A stretch of DNA of 64,000 nt, from the NCBI RefSeq assembly GCF_024347475.1, contig NZ_AP025487.1, positions 806,001 through 870,000 on the forward strand. The letters run 5' to 3'. This stretch comes from Vibrio fortis. Lineage in GTDB: Bacteria; Pseudomonadota; Gammaproteobacteria; Enterobacterales; Vibrionaceae. The notes beneath the pieces are model-generated. The model saw only the letters and a list, made by a program, of their open reading frames with translations, had not been told where the DNA came from and did no database searches. A program made the position numbers and the translations under genes. This document shows positions 55,905 through 63,234 of the stretch, piece by piece. Every line of letters begins with the position of its first letter. Within the stretch, counting starts at the first letter, position 1.

Positions 55905-57140
55905 ATGAGAAAAATAAAGACTCAAGTTGTGGTTATCGGTGCAGGGCCATCAGGCTCTATTGCCGCTGCTTTGCTACATAAAAAAGGGGTAGACGTTCGT
56001 GTGATTGAGAAGAGCGTTTTCCCTCGATTTTCGATTGGCGAAAGTTTGCTGCCAGCTTGTATGGAAGTGATTGAACAAGCCGGTATGACGGAAGCTGTGA
56101 TATCCGCTCAGTTCCAATACAAAGATGGAGCCGCGTTTCGAAAGCGTGGGGTGTATACCGCCTTCGACTTTCAAGACAAGTTCTCTAAAGGCCCAGGTAC
56201 CACCTTTCAGGTTCAGCGAGGTACTTTTGATAAAGTGCTTGCCGATGAGGCGCAAAAGCAAGGCGTGCCTATCGATTACCAGCATGAGCTAATCGATATT
56301 CGTTTTACGGACCAGTACGCAATTTTGGATGTTCAACCGGAAGGGGATGAACCGTACCAGATTGAGGCTGATTATGTGTTGGACGGCAGTGGTTTTGGTC
56401 GTGTTCTGCCTAAAATGCTAAACCTTGAGGAGCCATCTTGTTTGCCTCCTCGCAAGGCGGTATTTACTCATATCCAAGATAACATTGAATCGGCGCAACA
56501 TGGCTTAGAGTATGATAGGAATAAAATTCTTATTTCTGTCCATCCGACCAACCCAGACGTTTGGTATTGGTTGATCCCGTTTAGCAACGGCATCTCCTCG
56601 TTTGGGGTGGTCGGCGAACCAAGTTTCTTTGAAAACTATCCTGAAGATAAGATTGCGTTGCTCAAGCAGGTAGCCAGTGAAGAGCCAGGTTTGGAGCGTA
56701 TTCTAAGCCAAGCAGAGTATTCGAATCCGGCAGGTGAAATTGGTGGTTACTCGGCTAACGTGAAACATTTAGCGACCGATAGATACGCTCTGTTGGGTAA
56801 TGCTGGTGAGTTCTTAGATCCAGTATTCTCTTCTGGCGTTACCATTGCGATGAAGTCTGCCGAGTATGCGGTAGATTGCGTTGCCAAACATGTGAATGGC
56901 GAAGCGGTGGATTGGGACAAAGAATATGCACAGCCTTTAATGAAAGGGGTGAATACATTCCGCACTTATGTTGAGGGGTGGTATTCTGGCTCACTGCAAG
57001 ATGTGATTTTCTATGAGAAACCCAATCCAAAAATTAAGCAGATGGTTTGTTCAATCTTAGCTGGTTACGCTTGGGATGAGTCTAATCCGTATGTGAAAGA
57101 GTCTCAGCGACGTCTATCGGCTCTGGCTGAGTTGTGCTAA
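55905..57140 (+). CDS. Flavin-dependent halogenase-family enzyme of the ape cluster
   Basis: A 411-residue FAD protein. From ATG 55905 it has GAGPSG (12-17), PRFSIGESLLP, Lys73 in QFQYKDGAAF at the position of the catalytic lysine of flavin halogenases, DGSGFG, WYWLIP (220-225) fitting the diagnostic WxWxIP motif, and GNAGEFLDPVFSSGV. GTG 55893 and ATG 55896 are alternative starts. The family halogenates aromatic rings using FADH2 and halide. Here the ring of the aryl polyene is the obvious substrate; in seawater bromide is available. A reductase/hydroxylase role remains possible because related enzymes share most motifs. Confidence 0.8.
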   Translation: MRKIKTQVVVIGAGPSGSIAAALLHKKGVDVRVIEKSVFPRFSIGESLLPACMEVIEQAGMTEAVISAQFQYKDGAAFRKRGVYTAFDFQDKFSKGPGTTFQVQRGTFDKVLADEAQKQGVPIDYQHELIDIRFTDQYAILDVQPEGDEPYQIEADYVLDGSGFGRVLPKMLNLEEPSCLPPRKAVFTHIQDNIESAQHGLEYDRNKILISVHPTNPDVWYWLIPFSNGISSFGVVGEPSFFENYPEDKIALLKQVASEEPGLERILSQAEYSNPAGEIGGYSANVKHLATDRYALLGNAGEFLDPVFSSGVTIAMKSAEYAVDCVAKHVNGEAVDWDKEYAQPLMKGVNTFRTYVEGWYSGSLQDVIFYEKPNPKIKQMVCSILAGYAWDESNPYVKESQRRLSALAELC

Positions 57141-57170
57141 GTGTCTTAGTGACTTGATACTCATCATTAG

Positions 57171-57197
57171 ACAGCGACTTCGGTCGCTGTTTTTTTG
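57171..57197 (+). terminator. Terminator of the lipoprotein-methyltransferase-halogenase operon
   Basis: ACAGCGAC-TTCG-GTCGCTGT (57171-57190) with a stable UUCG tetraloop, followed by TTTTTT. Confidence 0.92.
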
Positions 57198-57251
57198 TCA
57201 CTCAAAAATTTTATGGTGTGGAGAAGCCGGGTTGGCGATAAAAACTCATGA

Positions 57252-57758
57252 TTACTTGAGGTCAATGCTGTTAAGGCGCCCCATAAATACCAGTAGATCA
57301 ATCACATCTTTATGCGCCTCCAACAGTGCGCGTTTGGTTTGGCTGTATGCAGCAAGCCTGCCATGCTTTCTGATGGAGCACACCTTAGTTCGATACTTGT
57401 ACTCACCGTTTTCGGCATACACTCGCCATTTAGCGATATAACACTCGTCGCGATGCTCAGGATCGCTCTGAGTCGGATTAGGCTTGAAGACGATTTTCGG
57501 CTCTAGACTGTGTGGCAACCTAGTCATGAGGTACGGGTCTTTGAGCACTTTGCCCCAGAATTTCCCCCAAAGTTGTTTACCGAGTTCATCGCGGAGCTTA
57601 ATGGTTTTCTTGAGAGCCTTCTCTTCTCCAAGACGCACGAACCCAACCGACCGATGCAAAACAGTATCGTCAGGCGTGTGGATATGGATTTTGTATGCAG
57701 TTTTGCCTTTTGAAATGAAGCGGTAACCGGTGGCTCCAATCAGGTTATTCTCACTCAT
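57252..57758 (-). CDS. Uncharacterised 168-residue protein, AP2-like N-terminus
   Basis: No signal peptide or membrane segment. The N-terminal 65 residues (GATGYRFISKGKTAYKIHIH, then RSVGFVRLGEEKALKKTIKL, ending RDELGKQLWG) have the three-strand-plus-helix pattern of AP2/integrase-type DNA-binding domains; the rest is basic, with Tyr/Lys-rich stretches (CYIAKWRVYAENGEYKYRTK). I recall similar Vibrio proteins mislabelled as iron-citrate transporter components; nothing here supports that. It stands alone at the right edge of the pigment island, beside the flagellar genes. Confidence 0.6.
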   Translation of the reverse strand: MSENNLIGATGYRFISKGKTAYKIHIHTPDDTVLHRSVGFVRLGEEKALKKTIKLRDELGKQLWGKFWGKVLKDPYLMTRLPHSLEPKIVFKPNPTQSDPEHRDECYIAKWRVYAENGEYKYRTKVCSIRKHGRLAAYSQTKRALLEAHKDVIDLLVFMGRLNSIDLK

Positions 57759-57830
57759 AGCTTACTAATTGATGGTTATGTTATTAGTAAGATTACGCCA
57801 AATATCAGAAAAACAGAAACCAAATGGCCG

Positions 57831-57866
57831 GAAAAAATAAAGCCCTGAATTTTTGTTCAGGGCTTT
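57831..57866 (-). terminator. Terminator of flgT
   Basis: On the minus strand AAAGCCCTGAA-CAAAAA-TTCAGGGCTTT is followed by ATTTTTTC, about 20 bp after the flgT stop. Confidence 0.88.
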
Positions 57867-57884
57867 GTTATATATCTTAATGGG

Positions 57885-59018
57885 TTACATGATCTTTTGC
57901 ATCACATCGCCAATTTGGATGCTGCCGGCTAAGTTTGGCTGTTCAATGGTTAATTCCGCTTCATTCTCGTAGACACGAGTCACAGTAAGAGTGATGTCGC
58001 TTTTTGACACTTTGTTGCGAGGCAAGCCATTTTGGTCGATAAACGAGCCAGTGTGCCATAGCTGAAGTTTGTCACCCTGTTGAACGCCATGCAGTCGACC
58101 TAAGTCCATTGTCACAGTATTGCCAAACACGGCAGCCACTTCAGGTAGTGTGATTTTGCAAGACACTTCGGACTCTAAATCGAGCATGATATTGCGGCTT
58201 ACTCGTAGCATCATACTGCCATAGGTAGATGCCCAAAAGCGTGCACTCTTGGTATCCACTTCACTGGTTTTTGGAAACGGCCATTTTGCCACTTCGCGGT
58301 AACTACGATTGTAAACTTGATGGCCAGTTTTGCCGTCATAGACTTGCATCTCTAAAGCAAACTGACGGTTAATGACATCGTCTTTCAATAACTTAGATTC
58401 GATGGTCGCGGTCAAATCAGTAATCGTACCGCCAATGACGTACTGCGCGCCGTGATCTTGCGCGATCATTTTCAGCGTCTCAGGCTGACGTCGGTCAATT
58501 TCATAATCGGTTGTGCCAACCGAAACGAAGCTGCGTGACTCTTGCGAAAGTTGTCGGTTGATCACGTGGCTAAAGTCATCACCGATGTTGTAGACACGTC
58601 CCATTACGGCTTGTTGAGGTGAAGCAAGATCTACATTGCCGACCAAGAAGGTCTTTTTGTATTGGCTCTCATGGCAACCATTTGCCGAAGGGTAAATATC
58701 AATACGAGCGGTAATCATAATGTTGCCGCTGCGCTTTCTCTCTTTATCGACGAGGATGTATCTCACTTCGTGGTTAGTGAATTGGTACTCTTTTTGTTCT
58801 GCCTGCAGGTAAGGCGTTAGGTTCGCGATACTGCCAATATCTCCCCCTGAAAACTGCATAGCCTTGTATAGGGCATCTTCAAGCGCATGAACTCTTGCCG
58901 CATCTTCAGACGCGACAATTGCTGCAGTACCGGTAACCTCAAACCAAGATGCATGAGCATTAAAGGTCATACTGAGCAGTGAACCTATTGAAAATAGTGT
59001 GGAAAATATTTTTTTCAT
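57885..59018 (-). CDS. flgT: Flagellar H-ring protein FlgT
   Basis: FlgT forms the H ring that stabilises the sodium-driven polar flagellar motor of Vibrio. The 377-residue precursor has a signal peptide (ending NAHA) and the FlgT layout: N-terminal domain (WFEVTGTAAIVASEDAARVH), a TolB-N-like middle domain and a C-terminal beta domain (GRLHGVQQGDKLQLWHTG). It is divergent from flgO-flgP, as in V. cholerae, with a sigma-54-type promoter. Confidence 0.93.
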   Translation of the reverse strand: MKKIFSTLFSIGSLLSMTFNAHASWFEVTGTAAIVASEDAARVHALEDALYKAMQFSGGDIGSIANLTPYLQAEQKEYQFTNHEVRYILVDKERKRSGNIMITARIDIYPSANGCHESQYKKTFLVGNVDLASPQQAVMGRVYNIGDDFSHVINRQLSQESRSFVSVGTTDYEIDRRQPETLKMIAQDHGAQYVIGGTITDLTATIESKLLKDDVINRQFALEMQVYDGKTGHQVYNRSYREVAKWPFPKTSEVDTKSARFWASTYGSMMLRVSRNIMLDLESEVSCKITLPEVAAVFGNTVTMDLGRLHGVQQGDKLQLWHTGSFIDQNGLPRNKVSKSDITLTVTRVYENEAELTIEQPNLAGSIQIGDVMQKIM

Positions 59019-59035
59019 CTATTCGTTACCAGTTG

Positions 59036-59050
59036 GGTATAAATATTGCT
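59036..59050 (+). promoter_or_regulatory. Weak sigma-54-like element upstream of flgO
   Basis: GG (59036-59037), 10 bp, GC (59048-59049) within GGTATAAATATTGCT. The -24/-12 GG and GC spacing and TTGCT are right but the rest of the -24 box is poor, and the leader would be about 150 nt. Kept as a candidate only. Confidence 0.3.
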
Positions 59051-59117
59051 TAACAAATTATCAGAAGCGAATTGCTGATTTGAGTGCCGCTTTTATTAAT
59101 GTGAACAATTAATCAAA

Positions 59118-59134
59118 AGCAAGGACTGTTCCAA
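59118..59134 (-). promoter_or_regulatory. Sigma-54 promoter of flgT
   Basis: On the minus strand TTGGAACAGTCCTTGCT matches TTGGCACG-N4-TTGCT with GG and GC exactly 10 bp apart. The transcription start would be near 59107, about 90 bp before the flgT ATG. Sigma-54/FlrC control of middle flagellar genes is known in Vibrio. Confidence 0.75.
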
Positions 59135-59210
59135 CATTGTAATCCATTGAAGGAAAGAATGGTGAGAATCGATTGCACAGTCTGGTACTAAAACATCTGG
59201 AGATAACACA

Positions 59211-59846
59211 ATGAAAAAATGGCTTGTGGTAATCAGTGTAATGCTAATTACATCATGTGCTTATTCGCCTATCTATAACGGTAAAACTGAGTATTCAGGT
59301 AGCCAATTTATGTTAATGGATAGCCCACGTCATACAATGGACTACTTTGTTGAAAGTATGACCGAAGATCTGATTCTGTCTAACACCAGCGTATCGGCTC
59401 GTACACCCATTGCCGTAACGTCGTTTGTAGACTTGCAACATATGGATTCGACCAACTGGTTAGGTAATTCAGTATCTGAAGGCTTTATCCACCAGTTTCA
59501 GCGTCGTGGCTTCAAAGTCGTCGACTTTAAAACGACAGGCTCGATTCAAGTGACACAACAGGGTGATTTTGCTTTGAGTCGAGATTGGAAAGATCTTGCT
59601 CAAGAGCAGGACGTTCAATATGTTCTAACGGGCACTATGCTTAGACAAGAAGGTGGTGTGTTAGTAAACGCTCGTGTTGTGGGCATGCAAACACGCATCG
59701 TTGTCGCTTCAGCTCAAGGGTTTTTGCCAGCTGACCGTATTGGTCGTGACTTAGACACATTGAATAGCATCCGTACTCAAGATGGCGTGATCATTCGTTC
59801 AGACCCAACCATTAAGCAGCCGTATACGGTTATTCTTCGCCCATAG
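59211..59846 (+). CDS. flgO: Flagellar outer-membrane lipoprotein FlgO
   Basis: A 211-residue lipoprotein (signal ending VMLITSC) with the FlgO domain: FVESMTEDLIL, PIAVTSFVDLQ, the QEQDVQYVLTGTML segment and NARVVGMQTRIVVASAQG. FlgO with FlgP and FlgT makes up the outer-membrane-associated ring complex needed for a stable flagellum. flgP starts 9 bp downstream. Confidence 0.94.
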   Translation: MKKWLVVISVMLITSCAYSPIYNGKTEYSGSQFMLMDSPRHTMDYFVESMTEDLILSNTSVSARTPIAVTSFVDLQHMDSTNWLGNSVSEGFIHQFQRRGFKVVDFKTTGSIQVTQQGDFALSRDWKDLAQEQDVQYVLTGTMLRQEGGVLVNARVVGMQTRIVVASAQGFLPADRIGRDLDTLNSIRTQDGVIIRSDPTIKQPYTVILRP

Positions 59847-59855
59847 GAGCCTGTC

Positions 59856-60287
59856 ATGAAGAAGGTGATATTTTTAATCGCAGCACTATTACTTGTTGGC
59901 TGCCAACCATTGCAAAGTATGCGACCTGATGATTTCTTGGTGGCGGTTGGCTACGCAAGTATTAGTGAGCAAAAAGGGCGTAATGACGAAGAGAAACGCA
60001 TTCGAGCAATGCGTGCTTCAAAGATTGATGCGTACCGTGAACTGGCAGAACAAGTCTACGGCATGCGAGTGAGCGGTCGTGCTGAGCTTGAAGATCAACG
60101 CCTAGGTACAGAGCTGACTTCAGGTGCTGTTGATGGTGTGATTCGCGGTGCAGAAGTGGTGCGCAGTTACCCAGTGGGTGACAGTTACGTGACCGAGTTG
60201 CAGCTTGATATCAAGAAGATGGACAAACTGCGTGATTACGGCGAAGTTCAAGCTGTGCCAGAGAAGAGACAACAGACACTTTTCTAA
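59856..60287 (+). CDS. flgP: Flagellar lipoprotein FlgP
   Basis: A 143-residue lipoprotein (LLLVGCQPLQS, lipid Cys about residue 16) of the FlgP/LPP20 family: RAMRASKIDAYRELAEQVYG and GVIRGAEVVRSYPVGDSYVTEL. Part of the flgO-flgP operon, with a strong terminator at 60364. Confidence 0.93.
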   Translation: MKKVIFLIAALLLVGCQPLQSMRPDDFLVAVGYASISEQKGRNDEEKRIRAMRASKIDAYRELAEQVYGMRVSGRAELEDQRLGTELTSGAVDGVIRGAEVVRSYPVGDSYVTELQLDIKKMDKLRDYGEVQAVPEKRQQTLF

Positions 60288-60363
60288 TGATGTTTAGCTG
60301 ATAGTCACTCTGCTGCTGGCTTTCCAGATGGCAAGCGGCAGATAAAAACAGTAATAGTGAAGC

Positions 60364-60399
60364 AAAAAGCGGCAAGTATTGGATACTTGCCGCTTTTTT
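60364..60399 (+). terminator. Terminator of flgO-flgP
   Basis: AAAAGCGGCAAGTAT-TGG-ATACTTGCCGCTTTTTT, a stem of about 14 bp with a T run. The remaining 60400-60480 before convergent flgN shows nothing else. Confidence 0.92.
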
Positions 60400-60480
60400 A
60401 TGTTCGCGATTTACAACATTTGTGCTTTTACAGTATTGTTCGTTTACAACAAGAGCGAGTAGTCGTGTGGAAGAATAGGG

Positions 60481-60906
60481 CTATGCTTTTACGTTGGTTC
60501 CTAACGTAGAGATGGTATGCGTTTGTCCACCGGCATTGTATGTCATGCCTATTTTTCCGTGGCTTTGCTGCATCATATTGCTGAGCTTGTTGAAGCTAAG
60601 GTGTGCACGGCTGAGTGCTTCGCCGTTAACAAGATTTGCTTGTTGGCAGTCGTGAATAATAGAGCGAATTTTAGCAACGAGATCGATGAGCTCTGGCTTT
60701 TCGTTTAGCTCTGCTACATTGGTGTGAGCTGCTATTCTCTGATCGGTGCTTTTTAATTGCTCAACCAGAACAACTTTTTCTTTAGCGATACGTTCAATTT
60801 CACTCGATTTTCTACTGGTAATGGCACTCTTTTCCGAACTCAGCAGTTCAGAGAGAGCTTGGGCGCTTTGAAGTTGAAAATTAACTAAATCTGCGAGTGC
60901 CGCCAT
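60481..60906 (-). CDS. flgN: Flagellar export chaperone FlgN
   Basis: A 141-residue, mostly helical protein (ALSELLSSEKSAITSRKSSE, LVEQLKSTDQRIAAH) ending in a short polar tail. FlgN is the chaperone for hook-filament junction proteins FlgK and FlgL. Length, predicted coiled-coil character and position after flgM fit; sequence conservation is low, so context carries weight. Confidence 0.86.
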   Translation of the reverse strand: MAALADLVNFQLQSAQALSELLSSEKSAITSRKSSEIERIAKEKVVLVEQLKSTDQRIAAHTNVAELNEKPELIDLVAKIRSIIHDCQQANLVNGEALSRAHLSFNKLSNMMQQSHGKIGMTYNAGGQTHTISTLGTNVKA

Positions 60907-60951
60907 ACAAAAACCTAATCGAGCTTATAGTCAGTTGAACGATAAACGAAC

Positions 60952-61269
60952 TTATAGGCCTTTAAGCTCGTTTTCGAATTTGATCATGTTGTCAGCCAGT
61001 TTCTCTGGATCGACAGTGTACGAGCCGTTTGCGATGGCTTCTTTAATCGCTGCGACTTTAACTTGGTCAAAACTTGGTTGCGCGGCCATGTCTTGGTGCA
61101 TTTGACCAATCGCTTTGCTTTGTTGGCTTAGTGATACCGCATCTTTACTTGCGGGCTTTGCCGATACATCAGAGCTCGACGCTTGCGAACTGCTAGTATC
61201 AGTGCGCGCTGTAGAGCGGTTAGTTGTCGTTAGGGTTTGGCCTGAACGAATATTATCAATGCCTGCCAT
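60952..61269 (-). CDS. flgM: Anti-sigma-28 factor FlgM
   Basis: FlgM holds sigma-28 (FliA) inactive until it is exported. The start is ATG 61267-61269 (MAGIDNIRSGQTL), giving 105 residues; an upstream frame exists only through a TTG inside the sigma-28 promoter. The protein has a disordered Ser/Thr-rich N-terminal half and the C-terminal FlgM domain (VKVAAIKEAIANGSYTVDPEKLADNMI). Confidence 0.93.
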   Translation of the reverse strand: MAGIDNIRSGQTLTTTNRSTARTDTSSSQASSSDVSAKPASKDAVSLSQQSKAIGQMHQDMAAQPSFDQVKVAAIKEAIANGSYTVDPEKLADNMIKFENELKGL

Positions 61270-61310
61270 AGTTGAGCCTTTATCTACGAATATGGGAACC
61301 TGTACTGTCA

Positions 61311-61337
61311 CTATCGACCGTTGGTTCAATTACTTTA
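61311..61337 (-). promoter_or_regulatory. Sigma-28 promoter of flgM-flgN
   Basis: On the minus strand TAAAGTAA (61330-61337), exactly 11 bp, GTCGATAG (61311-61318), close to TAAAGTTT-N11-GCCGATAA. It lies about 40 bp before flgM and would let sigma-28 drive its own inhibitor. Confidence 0.8.
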
Positions 61338-61470
61338 GAGATTTTTAACTCGATTGTTGAAATCGCTAACAGAGTACCATTTTGGCAGGATAACATGTTA
61401 ACAAAGAAACAAATCTCTTATGTCGAATTATGTTGCAATCTATTAATTAAGAGTGCTGACAGCTCATCTG

Positions 61471-62217
61471 TTAAAAATGAACGGTCACTTCCGACATATC
61501 AGTAACGATTCCCTCAATTATACGCTGTGATTTATCATTTTTCACTCTTACTTGGTCACCGGTTGAACCGTCTGTTAAGGCAGTGCCTTTTGTGGTAATG
61601 GTCATGCCACCTTTAACAGCTTGTATGATAACCTTCTCATTACGACAAACGACGCAAATATCACCTCTCTCAATAACATCACCAGGGCGCAGGTTCTTTT
61701 TTACTTTGGCTCCGATGACTTGTTCAGGAAGGGTGTAACCTTGTCGGCGAAATTTGTTAAGTGAAATCATGGTGGTCGTGACATCATATTGACCGATTAT
61801 CTCGCCTCGCGCGATGGTTCGTGTTGCAGTGACTAGAGGTGCAGATATAGAGAGTCGAACTGGGACGTATACACGCCATTCATCAGGAACGCATTGCACT
61901 AGCACGGTAATGCTACTGCGAGTATTGGTAGCTGTAGAGGCACTGGTTTCTAAGGGTATAGGGCAATCTGTTGCCTTGATCCTTGAGTCTACATTGGCAG
62001 ATTGAACCAAGAGTTCACCACCCATTGGCTGCTCAACCGTGTCGAGAATATGTTGCTCAGCCGCGGTTTGAATCGCCTCAATTTGTTCTGATGTCGCACC
62101 TTGTGCAAAAAAACTAAACAATATTGATATAATGCCGATAAACTTAGCGACAATTTTAAAAAAAGCTCTACATGTTGTTATGGAAAATGGTTGCAGATTT
62201 GAGTTATGATACGTCAT
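61471..62217 (-). CDS. flgA: Flagellar P-ring assembly chaperone FlgA
   Basis: A 248-residue precursor with an N-terminal signal segment (IVAKFIGIISILFSFFAQGA), and a C-terminal SAF domain (ARGEIIGQYDVTTTMISLNK, KKNLRPGDVIERGDIC, GDQVRVKNDKSQRIIEGIV). FlgA is the periplasmic chaperone for P-ring subunit FlgI. It lies upstream of flgM with a 200-bp gap and is divergent from cheV. Confidence 0.93.
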   Translation of the reverse strand: MTYHNSNLQPFSITTCRAFFKIVAKFIGIISILFSFFAQGATSEQIEAIQTAAEQHILDTVEQPMGGELLVQSANVDSRIKATDCPIPLETSASTATNTRSSITVLVQCVPDEWRVYVPVRLSISAPLVTATRTIARGEIIGQYDVTTTMISLNKFRRQGYTLPEQVIGAKVKKNLRPGDVIERGDICVVCRNEKVIIQAVKGGMTITTKGTALTDGSTGDQVRVKNDKSQRIIEGIVTDMSEVTVHF

Positions 62218-62294
62218 TCTGTTTCTCTGATGGTTCGTAGCCTGTAGTAGATTAACACTTTTTAATCAAAAAAGTTTGATATGGAGATGCGCTC

Positions 62295-63221
62295 ATGACG
62301 GGTATTCTGGATTCAGTGAATCAGCGTACGCAACTCGTCGGTCAAAACCGATTAGAATTACTAACCTTTCGCCTAATGGGGCGTCAGCGCTATGGTATTA
62401 ACGTATTTAAGGTTAAAGAAGTACTACAGTGTCCTAAGCTGACTTCTATGCCGAACTTAAACCCGCTGGTTAAGGGTGTTGCGCACATTCGTGGTCAAAC
62501 CATCTCGGTTATCGACTTAAGCCTTGCTATTGGCGGTCGCCCAACAACAGACGTAGAAAAGTGTTTTGTTGTAATTTCTGAGTTTAACCGTACTATTCAA
62601 GGCTTCCTGGTGAGTTCTGTTGAGCGTATTATCAACATGCACTGGGAATCTATCTTGCCGCCACCTGATGGTGCGGGTAAAGCGAACTACCTGACGGCAG
62701 TGACAAACATCGATAATGAACTCGTTGAAATTCTCGATGTAGAAAAAATTCTTGCAGAGATCTCTCCTGTTGATGAAACAATGGACAGCAAAATCGCTGA
62801 AGAGATCGCTGAAGTTGAACAAGAGAAACCGTTAGTTCGACGCATTCTGATTGCTGATGACTCAACCGTAGCTCGTAAACAAGTTCAGCGAGCTATTGAA
62901 TCAATCGGCTTCGAAGTTATTGCAGTTAAAGACGGCAAAGAAGCTTACGAGAAGCTGATTCAAATGTCGGCAGAAGGCAGTATTTACGACCAGATCTCTC
63001 TCGTTATCTCAGATATCGAGATGCCAGAGATGGATGGCTATACACTGACTGCAGAAATCCGCCGTCATGCAGAGCTAAAAGACTTATATGTAATTTTACA
63101 CTCATCTTTGAGTGGCGTATTTAACCAAGCCATGGTTGAGCGTGTGGGGGCTAACTCATTCATCGCTAAATTCAACCCAGATGAACTTGGTTCAGCGGTT
63201 AAGTCCGCATTAACTAAATAG
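62295..63221 (+). CDS. cheV: Chemotaxis coupling/response-regulator protein CheV
   Basis: A 308-residue fusion of a CheW-like coupling domain (about 15-160, RYGINVFKVKEVLQCPKLTS, HIRGQTISVIDL) and a receiver domain (about 178-305) with acidic ADD, the phospho-acceptor Asp in VISDIEMPEMDGY and the late Lys in SFIAKFNPDEL. It couples receptors to CheA. It is 13 bp upstream of cheR. Confidence 0.96.
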   Translation: MTGILDSVNQRTQLVGQNRLELLTFRLMGRQRYGINVFKVKEVLQCPKLTSMPNLNPLVKGVAHIRGQTISVIDLSLAIGGRPTTDVEKCFVVISEFNRTIQGFLVSSVERIINMHWESILPPPDGAGKANYLTAVTNIDNELVEILDVEKILAEISPVDETMDSKIAEEIAEVEQEKPLVRRILIADDSTVARKQVQRAIESIGFEVIAVKDGKEAYEKLIQMSAEGSIYDQISLVISDIEMPEMDGYTLTAEIRRHAELKDLYVILHSSLSGVFNQAMVERVGANSFIAKFNPDELGSAVKSALTK

Positions 63222-63234
63222 AAAAGAGACATTA

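Noticed and set aside
59162..59178. Sigma-54 site TGGTGAG...TTGC upstream of flgO
   Set aside because: GG and GC are 12 bp apart instead of 10.
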